Source: Pelodera strongyloides
Taxonomy: Eukaryota > Nematoda > Chromadorea > Rhabditida > Rhabditidae
DNA: 64,000 nt
Assembly: GCA_036852015.1 (NCBI GenBank)
Contig: JAANDG010000470.1
Location: forward strand, 52,342-116,341
Direction: 5' to 3'
Part shown: piece by piece, positions 22,264 through 32,214 of the stretch
How positions within the stretch are numbered: position 1 is the stretch's first letter
Layout of the letters: every line of letters begins with the position of its first letter
The notes under the pieces: generated by a model
Told to the model about the DNA's origin: nothing
The model's input: only the letters and a program-made list of their open reading frames with translations
The model's database searches: none
Program-made: the position numbers and the translations under genes

Positions 22264-25090
22264 CTAGTGGAGTGAAGATAATTGAGTGCCTAGAGCGTAT
22301 TGATTTGTGAATAGTTTTGATACCCAATCCGTAAGATTGTTAATGGAGATGGAGTATTTTTGTGATATAATTGGGTACTTACGGAAACATTTAGTAATGG
22401 CATACTTCATACTATTAGTGGGATAATTATTTTTAGCTAACTTAGAAATTAGTAGATTCACCTTATTTTTAAAATAGGAGAGTTCTGAAGTACATCTACG
22501 AATTCTAATCATTTCTCCGTATATACAGTTGATTTTGATGTTCTTGCTGATGGCACTATCATACATGGGAAAACGAATTACTTCAAATGTATAATCATCA
22601 GTTTTATTATATAAGTTAATGTTCCATTTTATATCTTTACGTATCAAGTATAAATCGAGAAAAGCGGCTTCGGTATCTTTAGCATTAGCCGTTTCTAATG
22701 TTAGGGAGTTAGGGTATATGTTGGTTATACTATTAATAACGTTAGGGTCATTATAGAAGATAGCAATATCGTCCATATATCTCTTAATTGAGGCTTTTAA
22801 ACTCAACTGATAGTTAGCAGTGCTTTTGAGATATTTATATTCTAGCATAGAAAGTGTAAGATCAGCTAAAAGTGGAGATGCATTACCCCCTTGCGGGACT
22901 CCCTTTATTTGCTTAAAAAGGTTATTACGAAAAACGAGAAAACTGTTTTCAATGATGTATTTGGTTAGATGCTTAACTTCGAGAGCGCTGTAGCAATTTT
23001 TACTCGGGTAATCTGTATAAAAACATTTTTTATAGTTCACACTGATAAGGCTTTTACCTGCGTTTTTATAACATAAATCTATCAGTTCGAACATATTTTC
23101 CAATACGCAATCATGAGGTAAATTTGTAAAAAGGCTACTAAAATCCATAATTTTAATTTTGGTGAATTTATTGATGTTAGTATTATTAGTTACCGATATG
23201 GAGTTATCTATGGAAATGTAATGGTTTTTGATTACGTTCCAATTACCAGCTGCATTACAATAGTTACGAAAGTGAGTTTTGAAATGTTTGAGTATTTTTT
23301 GCAGTAAGACTGAAGCTGCTTTTAAAGAACTTGTTTTAGCTGCTGTTATAAAGCGCATTTTAACTGTTTCTTTATGAAGCTTAGGAATTGCATAGATCAA
23401 GGGCAAGTTGGAAACATGTTCTGATTCATTAAGGCCCAAAATCCTACTGTATTCTTTGTGTCTATCGTATATAGAGCATATGCTTTCTAGCCTATATGGT
23501 ATGTAAGTAGTGTTACCATGGACGGTGAGTGTACTATTACTATCCTTGGTTTCTGCTATACCCAATTCCTTGTATAGATGTAAATTGTATAATAAGGGGC
23601 AACTAAAGCAAAAATTGGTGGAAGCTTTGTCTACACATGTTATAATAAATTGTTTACTTATTATATGAATTTCTGTTAAATAATGAGCCTTATTCTCACG
23701 GATAATTGGGTAATGTATTAAATTATTTAGATTTATCATGGACTGCAAATTAATGCCAATTTTGTTAAGGTATTTATGTAGTTTTGAACTAGCCGTATTG
23801 AGAGATTCTTTGAGTATTTTGAGTGCTATCGCGTTATTGTATGGCTCTCTAAATTTAGTACCTTTGGATAGAACATTGGTAGCTAAAGGAAAGCTGTCCT
23901 TGAAAATTTTACAGTTACCGGTGATAATGTGCATAGTACCATTGTTCTCGATAATTTCTTTACCTTTACAATATTTAAGATAATCCACGCAATGACATCC
24001 ATTAATTTTTATATCATTATTGACGAATTGTTTATAGTTGAATACTAATGGACCTAACGGGATATTAAATTGATACCGAAACGAAATATAGGGTAGGTTT
24101 CTTACAGGAATTTGATTGTTTAAGTAGACATACTTAATTGCCTTTTTAATTTCGTATTGTAGATTATAAACAGGATCGTCTTCCAAGAAAGGGATTGTTA
24201 CAACGAAGTCGGGTTTCTTTTTATTCCGAGGCTTTATAGAATCGTTAGGTATAGTCATTCTACCACAAATTGCTTCTATGTTAATTTTGAAATCAAATGA
24301 GAAATCATTCGAAAAATACGTGCTAATAAAATGACGTTTACGTTGCTTAGTAAGTGAGTGGTATAGTAGATGCAACTCACGATAATTTATATACCTATTG
24401 ATGTCCGGTAAATTAATGTCTTGAACACTAGTATTTTTCGTTTTCATCCTCACTCCTCTATTTTTATAGGGTCTTTTAATTTTGAGCGAGTAATAGGGGA
24501 TCTGAGGATTGCCAAGACCTTTATGGTTTAAATCACTTATAATACCATAACCCTTGATATTGTCATTGAGACCCATCGGGTATGCCGTATTTAATAATTT
24601 GATCCAAAATAATTCTTTCTCTTTACGTATTTTGCAATTAGAAGAGGAGTCAAGGTTATCCAATATATGGATGGTAAAAAGTTTAGTAACATTTTCGGGT
24701 TGGCACAACGTATAGTGCTTGTAGAGTATAGTATCATGTGAATCTTTTTTAAAATGATAGCGATGTTGACTGAATCTATTCTTAAGGCTTCTTTTAGTTT
24801 CGCCTATATATTGTATACCGCATTTATCACAAGTAATACAATATACCACTCCACTACTATTACAATTCGTAATGTTAGTAGAATAGGTATTACTAAAATA
24901 GTTAGTGGAATTACTTCTAATAATACGTTCAAATGAGATTAAATGGCAAATTTTACAACCTTTATAAGTGCATTTATGACCGAATTGATGAGTTCCCTCA
25001 AGAGAAGTAATAATAAGTTTAGGGCCAATTTTACGAGAGGTGAGAATAAGATTGTTCTGGTATTCTGTGTTTGTAGCAGGGCATAAATTC
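22264..25090 (-). CDS. Penelope-like RT with N-terminal GIY-YIG endonuclease (Hydra/Naiad type)
   Basis: The continuous frame runs from about 25090 to the stop at 22264 with no internal stop. The usual first annotated codon at 24849 is a GTG; about 80 more in-frame codons upstream encode a zinc-finger-like HQFGHKCTYKGCKICH. The true start (no in-frame ATG) must come from an unseen exon or a non-standard start. The GIY-YIG region follows: VVYCITCDKCGIQYIGET, catalytic-type R in KNRFSQHRYH, and KELFWIKLLNTAYPMGLN. About 570-700 residues after 24849 are RT motif A MDFSSLFTNLPH, motif B KGVPQGGNASPLLADL and catalytic RYMDDIAIF. The nuclease-first order separates Hydra/Naiad elements from Penelope, where the GIY-YIG domain is C-terminal. 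RT reverse-transcribes the element RNA; the nuclease would nick the target. Confidence 0.9.
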
Positions 25091-25275
25091 TCCCCAGTTC
25101 AGCCGCCCTTGGCCTTATGGGAAATCTAGAGTGGGTAGAGCACTTCGGATATACCTGACATGGCGGGATCGAGGTAAACACCTCTGCCACGGTGGTACCA
25201 GGGTCCCAGGGTCACCCAGCCTGTCACCCTTGCTAGCGCCAATCCCGCCGGGTGACCCTGTAGGATGGCTAGTAT
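25085..25275. promoter_or_regulatory. GC-rich block at the 5' end of the RT gene
   Basis: An island of GC-rich sequence within AT-rich DNA, with paired GGTGACCCTG/CAGGGTCACC and GGTACCA motifs able to form stems. It carries the upstream stops that close the RT frame (TAG and TGA). It may be a 5' leader structure or promoter. The assignment is inference. Confidence 0.35.
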
Positions 25276-25859
25276 TAATTAAGAAAATATAGAGGAGGAA
25301 GTGCAAGTAATATAAAGAGAAAGATATCACACGGAGTGAAAGAGTACATGATTCTCCAAGCCAACCCTCATTGTACCTGAAGCTTTGTGAAAAAATAAGA
25401 ACGAGATGAAGAGAATGAATGTTGGAATAAGCTACTGTTAAATCTACATATCCAAAGTAAGGATAAATAATTGGGGGCCAGTTAGCCTGGCAAGAATTGG
25501 CAATTTAGTGAGAATCATATAGTTAAAAATGTAATTCTATAACTTGAAACACTATGTTAATAATAAACGATGTAAGAGGAAGGTAGTGTGGGAGGAATCT
25601 CTTGAAACGATCAAGAGAGTTGATAAGGGCCCAAAAGTTTAAGAATGGAAAAGGAGGGAATTAACTCAAGGAAAGAGAGACATCGAAAGTCAGTGTACAA
25701 TAATAAGTAGACGTGTAAAACCAATGTAACTATTTGTGCATGCTATGTAGTATTAAAAGAAGTATAAGTAGCGGAAGACTATGTTTCTTTGTATTATTAC
25801 AAGAAGTATAATTAGCGGAAGACTATGTTGATGAATGTGGATGATGTATATAGTCGCCT
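25276..25859. other. Intergenic region between the divergent genes
   Basis: AT-rich, purine-rich on the plus strand. Contains a short direct repeat, AGAAGTATAA/TTAGCGGAAGACTATGTT (around 25755-25830). No gene. Confidence 0.4.
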
Positions 25860-26262
25860 CTAGGGCGAGGAATGAAACCGCCTAGAGGCGGGGTATGGAA
25901 CCGCCATTAGGGCGGGGTAGGAAACCGCCACGAGGGCGGGGTAGGGAACCGCCGCGAGGGCGGGGTAGGGAACCGCCACGAGAGCGGGGTAGGGAACCGC
26001 TGCGAGGGCGGGGTAGGGAACCGCCACGAGGGCGGGGTAGGGAACCGCTGCGAGGGCGGGGTAGGGAACCGCCACGAGGGCGTTGTAGGGAACCGCCTCA
26101 AGACAAGGCGGGGTAGTGAACTGCCGTGGGGGCAGGGTAGGGAACCGCCGCGAGGACGGGATAGGGAACCACCACGAGGGCGGGGTAGGAAACCGCCACG
26201 AGGGCGGGGTAGGGAACCGTCACGAGGACGGGGGAGGAGACCACCGCGATAGCGGGGAGGTT
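25860..26262. repeat. 24-bp GC-rich minisatellite, about 16 copies
   Basis: The unit contains CGAGGGCGGGGTAGGGAACC. Copies vary at a few positions and decay at both edges. The plus strand has repeated runs of three or four G at short spacing, a G-quadruplex-capable pattern. Because 24 is a multiple of three, frames on both strands stay open (EPPRGRGR on plus, AVPYPAL on minus); I regard these as artefacts. It sits between the 5' ends of the RT and ORF1-like genes. Confidence 0.9.
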
Positions 26263-26684
26263 AATAATAAGTAAAAATGATAAGAAAATAATTAATATAC
26301 ATAATACTTAAAATGATAGAAATAATAATAATAATGATAATAATATCTGGGAAATATTAATTAAACGTGGAAAGACAACAACATACAAAAACTACTCGGG
26401 GAAGGTAAAGAGTGTATAAAGTATCGTAACCTATGCTAGATTACAGACATAGAGAGAGATGTAGAGAGGCAGCGAGAACCGCGGGAAAATTAAAAATAAG
26501 TGCGGGAGAAGTAATGCGAGGCGAGAAGTATAGTACAAGAAAGGAGTATGTGTTATTACTAGATATATTATGTTGAAATTGTCGTATTGTTACCCGTGGA
26601 ATTATTATGCGTGGTTGTTCTATATGTTACGGAAATATTTAAGTGTGAATTGAACGAATAGTAATAAAATAGAGTATTGCAGGT

Positions 26685-28298
26685 ATGGCCGACCCCGGCA
26701 AGCTGAATTATTGGTTGGAAGGAATCGGACAAGGCAACATATTGTCCAGGGATTCTTCTCGTATCTCAAATGTGAGTAAAGTAACTAGTAGAGAATTTAA
26801 TGTTGATATGATGTGATGTGTGGAAAATAATTGAAGAAATGGCATTAGATCGTTAGAAGAGTAGTAAGGCAATGAGAGTTGTGCTAGGCTGTGAATGAAA
26901 ATGTGTATATAAGAAGTAGATAGGGAAATGGATATGTAGTAAAGGATAAGTATTTAGATCGAGTCTATAATAAGTCGCAGCACGATCCGTATAAGGAATA
27001 TGAATATGGGAGGAGAGAAGGAATATAAGAAGGCTATTCCCGCCTTTTTTAAACACTTGGGAGTGGAAGTTTCTAACGGAGATGTAGTGTCGTATGTCCA
27101 TAAGGGGATCAACCCTGGAGGCACAAGGACCTTATTGGTAAGATATATAAAAAGAGAGAATAATGATAATAGAATAGAAAGGATTTAGTATTTAGTGGTA
27201 TTGGAAATAGAAAGAAGTGGTTGAAGAGTGGAAAATGGCGTTATATGTAGATGTAAATGGAGAAGTTAGAAGGAGTGTACTGTTAATGATATTAGAGTAG
27301 AAGGACAGGAAAATGAAGGAATATAAGGAAATGTAGTAAAACATGGTGTTGTTACTAAAAATAAGGGATGAATATTCAGGTCAATTTTGGAAGTATTGAA
27401 GTGATTGAACGCGTCATGTCGGGAGACACTATGAAGAAGTTGTCTGTGTACAATAGAGAGAAGAAGGAACATGTCAACTTGACGTATGAGCAGACAGAGG
27501 TCCAGAAAATATTACTCAATATTGGATACACCATGAAGTAAGTTATGTGTGTTATGTGTGTATGAAGTAAGTATGAGTAGTAAATAGTGGAGTAAAAAGA
27601 AAAGAAAAAGAGGAATCTAATGGGTATATATGTGTGTAGTGTGATGGATATAAGGATAAGAAAATAAAGGTGTAGTAAATAAGCAGTAGTAAAGTAGTAT
27701 GTAAAACGCATTATTTAGGGCAATGGTATTGGAGAAGAACGAAAGAAACGGAAAGGATGCCAAAGGTATAATTCCTCTTCCAAGGATGGAAATGCTGGAG
27801 AATAAGAAGGTAAGACTGATTAAATTTATATTTAAATATGAGTGATGCTCGACTGGAATTTAAGTATTGAATAACGGAGTAAGTGTAAAGATGAATCTAG
27901 ATTTGTGTAATGTATAAGTAAATGAAAAAGTAAAAAGAAGTGGTGATATGGTAACTGTAAGTATTGAATAGTAACGTTAATGAAAGAAAGTGAAAGGGAA
28001 TAGTAAAAGGATACGGTGTAGGGTGTATTAGAGCCAAATGAAAAATATATAAGTATTGTAAAGAGGTTGGAAAGTTAATATTAAGAATTATATATATATA
28101 TATATATATATGATTTAGAGGGTTACGTGGCTCGACTTTATGGTGAAGAATGGAATAAGGTCTGAAGAAGTGTTGGTCAAACATAAGATAAGAGAGGATA
28201 AGAAGAAGAAAGAATTGGAGACCAAGCGGAGTGGTAGGAAGAGACCTGGAGAAGAGCAAGGCGGCCCTGGAGCGAAATCTAATGGAGCAAAAGTGTAA
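26685..28298 (+). CDS. Five-exon LINE-ORF1-like RRM protein, 231 residues
   Basis: Exons 26685-26771, 26958-27137, 27380-27537, 27719-27809 and 28119-28298. All introns (186-309 nt) are GT-AG with ATTTAG or ATTCAG acceptors; phases agree and the total is 232 codons including the stop. The start follows a TATTGCAG acceptor-like site. The order of elements fits an RRM-like ORF1p: strand RIRNMN, helix EYKKAIPAFFKHLGVEV, strand DVVSYVHKGI, then GGTRTLLVNFGS, helix IEVIERVM, and a HVNLTYEQTEVQKILL segment like the ORF1p C-terminal domain. The tail is lysine-rich with KRSGRKRPG, a likely nuclear signal. No coiled coil or zinc knuckle. Role inferred as RNA binding. A polyadenylation signal AATAAA lies near 28415. 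Confidence 0.75.
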
Positions 28299-28577
28299 AT
28301 TGATGATAAATTGAAAGAATAAGTGAACAGTTATGAATGTATGTGTAGAATGTTTGAATGTTTGTATTAGTATTATATGGTAATGAATAGTATTATATTA
28401 TGTATGAATTTGAACATGGAATAAAGGAGTTTTAGATAAAGTGTATTATGTGTATAAAGGAGTGAAGTGTATGTTGTTAAGGGAAATGGGTGAAAAGAGA
28501 GTAATTGATGGAATAGCTGTTAGTTGTAGAAAAAAAGGAAAAAGGGTGGAGTAAAAATATATGGCGTATAGGCATGA

Positions 28578-28633
28578 GAATCTATTTCTGAGGTCGGGGA
28601 AATTAATCCTCCAGATCTCTCAGTCATAGATTC
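28578..28633. repeat. Hairpin at the right end of the insert
   Basis: Arms GAATCTAT..CTGAG (28578-28592) and CTCAG..ATAGATTC (28619-28633) pair in 13 of 15 positions and end a few bases before the right direct repeat. Possibly a terminal recognition or RNA-end structure. Confidence 0.5.
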
Positions 28634-28639
28634 TGTTAA

Positions 28640-28821
28640 TAATGAGAAAAAGAAAATAAGAAATGACGAGGTAGAAAGTTTAAAAATAAGAAAGAAAACA
28701 AGCGGTAATACCCGCTCGAAAAAGACAAGGAGTAGTACGTTATTGGAATATTGGAAAAAAAACAGCATGAAATGTAAATAGGAGGTGTTATATTAAGAAA
28801 AATGGAAAGTAAGAAGAAGGG
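28640..28821. repeat. 182-bp direct repeat, right copy
   Basis: Identical to 21752-21933. It contains the presumed proximal promoter and first 20 coding bases of the host gene starting at 28802. Confidence 0.9.
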
Positions 28822-30194
28822 AGTAACAGTCACTGAGAAGCCAGAGCTACCCTCGACCTCTCCGGCAGAAGTTAAAATTGAAGCCACAACAGCAGAGAAT
28901 TCTGAAGCTACATCAACAACTGGACCAGAGAATACTGAAGCGCCGCAGCAAACAGAGACTCCTGAAGTTGTACTTGAGAAGTCGACGGAGCAACCGAAAG
29001 ACGAAGGAACGGCTACTTTGAAAGCGGTCAAAGTTGTGTCCACAGAAAAGACAGAGGAGAAGGTTGCAAGGTATCTACATCCGTTTTTTGTAAACCTGGT
29101 ACAACGTCATGTGATTTTTAATTTTTCTGCCCCTTTCCGATAACAAGTGAATTTTGTTTAGCACTACCGAAAATGTTGAAACTGTTGCTTCGACCACTGG
29201 TTCTCCTATGAAGGCTAGTATGAAGACTGTGCGACCTGTCGAGGTTACGGAGACTAGTGAGACCACCAAGGCCGCCGAGACCGCCGAGACCACGGAAACT
29301 GCTGCGAACAAGGTTAGAGAATATCCTTTTTTAGAAATATTAATATTTATTTCATTATTCTATGAGCTGGTATCCAATCAACGTTCGAACGACTAGTTTC
29401 ATTTCATCACGCGTAGTATTTAGTGAAGTTGGCATTCGGTGGAGCCCGCTAGATTCTGAATGTAAAATTCTCAATTATCAAATGTTGAAACATTGGTTTC
29501 TCGCCCTAGTTTCTCGTTTCTTTTATCTCGCTATCAAAAACCTCCAAAACGAACCAATAGAATACTTGTTCAGTATACGGCACACTTGCTAGTTTGTGAA
29601 TTATGAGAACTTCATTGTAGGAAAACGAAGTATCGTCTACAGCTGAAACACAAACATTCAAAGTTGCAAAGGTCATCTTGAGTACTGAGAAGCCTGAGGA
29701 TACCGCTACCGAGGCAAGAAAGGTGATCAGCGCTTCTTATTTTTTATTATAATTAAGATTTATTATTGATCTTAACATTCCCACTTCAAAGGAAAAGTGT
29801 TGCGGAAAGTGTTGCAAGAACCTGTTTGGTTGCGTGGTCACTTTATTTGCTCGCCTTGCGAAAAGAGCGTATTTCGGAATTTAGTTTACTCTGATGTGTG
29901 GTGTAGTGCAGTCCAAGAGAGTTCATTCCAAACTATACATCCAAAGTTCGATTCCTGTTGCCAACATTCGAGATTTTTGTTTAGGTGGAGGAGAGCACTG
30001 TGGTTGAGAAGGAGAGCCAGACGGAAGAAACTACAGTAGTTGACGAGTCACCTAGTGCCTCGACTACAGTAGTCCCGGAGCCGTCCGAAACCGTAATGCC
30101 AACAGAGGAGAGCGAAGTCTTCTCGAAAATGCTCAAACCCGATCTCGCAACCATCTACAGAAGACTGTTTAACATTAAGCCATTCCGCGACTAA
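28802..30194 (+). CDS. Thr/Glu-rich low-complexity protein, four exons
   Basis: Exons 28802-29070, 29162-29312, 29621-29722 and 29985-30194, giving 243 residues with consistent phases and GT-AG ends (TTTGTTTAG, CATTGTAG, TTTGTTTAG acceptors). The sequence is dominated by T, E, S, A and P, with the loosely repeated VKVVSTEKTE and KVILSTEKPE. No transmembrane segment or signal peptide. The C-terminus is more ordered (LATIYRRLFNIKPFRD). Family not recognised. The preceding 160 bp plus the start codon are duplicated at the far side of the 6.7-kb insert, so this is the gene hit by that insertion. AATAAA near 30584 could end the transcript. Confidence 0.7.
29792..29884 (+). CDS. Possible alternative last exon, Cys-cluster tail
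   Basis: Within intron 3 of the 28802-30194 gene, the acceptor-like TTCAAAG precedes an in-frame 30-codon exon that stops at 29884. It would follow the residues TATEARK and add EKCCGKCCKNLFGCVV plus a hydrophobic/basic end. Paired CC motifs next to a hydrophobic stretch suggest a lipid-modified membrane anchor. The acceptor is weaker than those used elsewhere in the gene. Confidence 0.4.
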   Translation, partial: EKCCGKCCKNLFGCVVTLFARLAKRAYFGI

Positions 30195-32214
30195 GAATTC
30201 ATTCCAGTTTCGAAGTTTAGACTTAAATTCCACCATTAGTTATTCAGTTTTCCGTTCAAATTATCACGCGGGTCGAAAATTCGCGCCATTTTCAACACTT
30301 AGATGTTTTTCATCTTCTAGGGAAGTCTTCCCTTTAAATTCTCAAAAAAGAATTAGACGATTATTCACACCTCGTCGAGTCACATGTAACATGGTGACCG
30401 ATGCTTCAAATTTTTAGTCACTTTACTGATTTACTATTTATATATTCCGATGTGCTCCCTGGTGTAGTCTCCATGAGGCAAGAAAAGGGAAAAAAACTTC
30501 ATTTGTCTGTTATTGTATAAAGTTGCGATCAATTATTCTTCATGTATTCCAATGCCAACTGTGATTCGTTGTTTATAGAGCTGAAATAAATTTTTGTTCA
30601 GAATCTGCCATTATGAAAACGTAACGCACAAAATGACAAAAGGCGAATTTCGTTTTACAAGTTTACAGGTGTTTTAAGACTACAAAAAATATTAAAAGTA
30701 AAAAGTACAAGTGTTTTGAAAGTAAAAAAAAAGTGTTTTAAAAGTGGTTCCTACAAAAAATTACGAAAAAAGGATCATGATTTTCCAACCAATTAGAGAC
30801 CATTTGGTGACCGTTTGTTCAGGCCATTGGTCGATGATTTGGTCTTGAACCACCGAAAGACCAAGAACCGTCACCAATTGGTTTCCTTTGTTTGTTATGT
30901 ACTTGTTACTTTTTATGAAACGGTAATTGAGACAATCCAATTTCTGGAACGGATATCTCAGGCCAATGTTCAGTTCGGGCCAGTGCTAACTGTAAAAAAG
31001 TTGTAGTTCTGAAGTTTAATTGAATTTTGTTTAAAATTGTCGGTTACTCTGGTGAGGGAGGACCTCTGTTGAACATTATAATGTTTACTAAACACTTTTC
31101 TTTTGACGTTTCTTGATTGATTCTTGATTCTTTTGACGTTGATTTTTGCTGTCGTACATATGTACCCGATGTTTCGATTTTAGATAGTGAAGACAACAAA
31201 ATTTGCATAAGGGCTTTGTAATGCGGAAGGCGGACTGTTCCAAAGTGTCTCGTGGTATTTCATGGCGGAAGCGGACACTCCCTTTAAACATAAACAAATC
31301 TCGCCTCGGAGCCTTTGCATATATATTTGCATAACAAACAACGTTTCTTCTGTGAATTCTAAAGTGCCAAGTGGACAGTCTTGCGGATATTTTATAGTCT
31401 ACAGAACGGTGTATAAATCATTCACAAGGCGTTGATAATTATATTTATTCGTTTTCGCTCAATAAATGTTCACGATGAGACGAGTTATGGATTTGGCTCC
31501 TAGTTAGAATTTAGACTTCATCATTGGAAATCTTCAGATAAAATGGTTAAACTTATATTCTAAAAAATGTCACCTAAACCAATAAGCTCCATAACTCGTC
31601 CTCACATGGAATTTTAACACTTTGGAAGCAAAAAGGACACGGTAAACTTTTGGATGGAACAAAGAAATGAGAGTGTGAAGAGAGTGCATGGGAAAGCGAG
31701 AGACGGAAATGCACAAAAGAGAAAACAGATACCAGTACAGAGAGAGGATTTTTACATATTTATAGGTTTCTGCTTTCAGTCTCGAACTTTCATAGAAAAT
31801 ATGCTCTTTCAACGTTTCTTTCCAGGGCGAAAGAAAACTAAATTAGGGCAAATTTCGGCGAAACCTTTCGACTAAAGCTTGCGAATTCCGGTAACTTCGG
31901 AAAACGACTGAAAACAGAAACCAAACAGTGAGATCATATTCAGTGTCCGATGTCACAAACATAAATCCGGTGTATCGATTATTAGCACTAATCGATATAT
32001 CATAACCTCGGGTTATATTTGTAATACCTGCACAAAAACCTGCGAAAAGATACAGAAACGGGGAATATGTATGAGGGGCGAGTATATAAGGGCTAACACC
32101 AGACTGTTTTTTTTTATATCAAGCTGGGCTACTTATTCAATGCAGGTCTGGTGTAAGCTCTCACGTTAATTTGGGGTTTGGGAAGTTTGATGGTTGAAAA
32201 GTGGTCGGTGTTAG
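30195..32214. other. Intergenic, no supported gene
   Basis: Contains AATAAA near 30584 (3' end of the upstream gene) and near 31461. A short TTGATTCTTTTGACG repeat lies around 31100-31145. Open frames up to 80 codons look random. AATAAG at about 32140 on the minus strand may serve the TMEM144-like gene. Confidence 0.5.

Larger units (their letters stand above)
21934..28639. mobile_element. 6.7-kb insert with divergent Naiad-like RT and ORF1-like genes
   Basis: Everything between the perfect 182-bp repeats. In order: hammerhead-like block, RT/GIY-YIG gene (minus), GC-rich block, 24-bp minisatellite, five-exon RRM-type gene (plus), terminal hairpin. Both genes look intact and have similar AT-rich codon use. 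The perfect identity of the flanking repeats argues for recent arrival as one unit. Whether both genes always travel together needs other copies. Confidence 0.7.

Noticed and set aside
25860..26116. Long open frames on both strands (EPPRGRGR and AVPYPAL repeats)
   Set aside because: They follow from a 24-bp unit without stops, not from coding selection; both strands are equally open and no splice or start context fits.
21752..28821. The 182-bp repeats as LTRs of a 7-kb LTR retrotransposon
   Set aside because: The right copy includes host coding sequence that continues into the 28802-30194 gene, there are no TG/CA ends, and the enclosed RT is Penelope-like rather than LTR-type.
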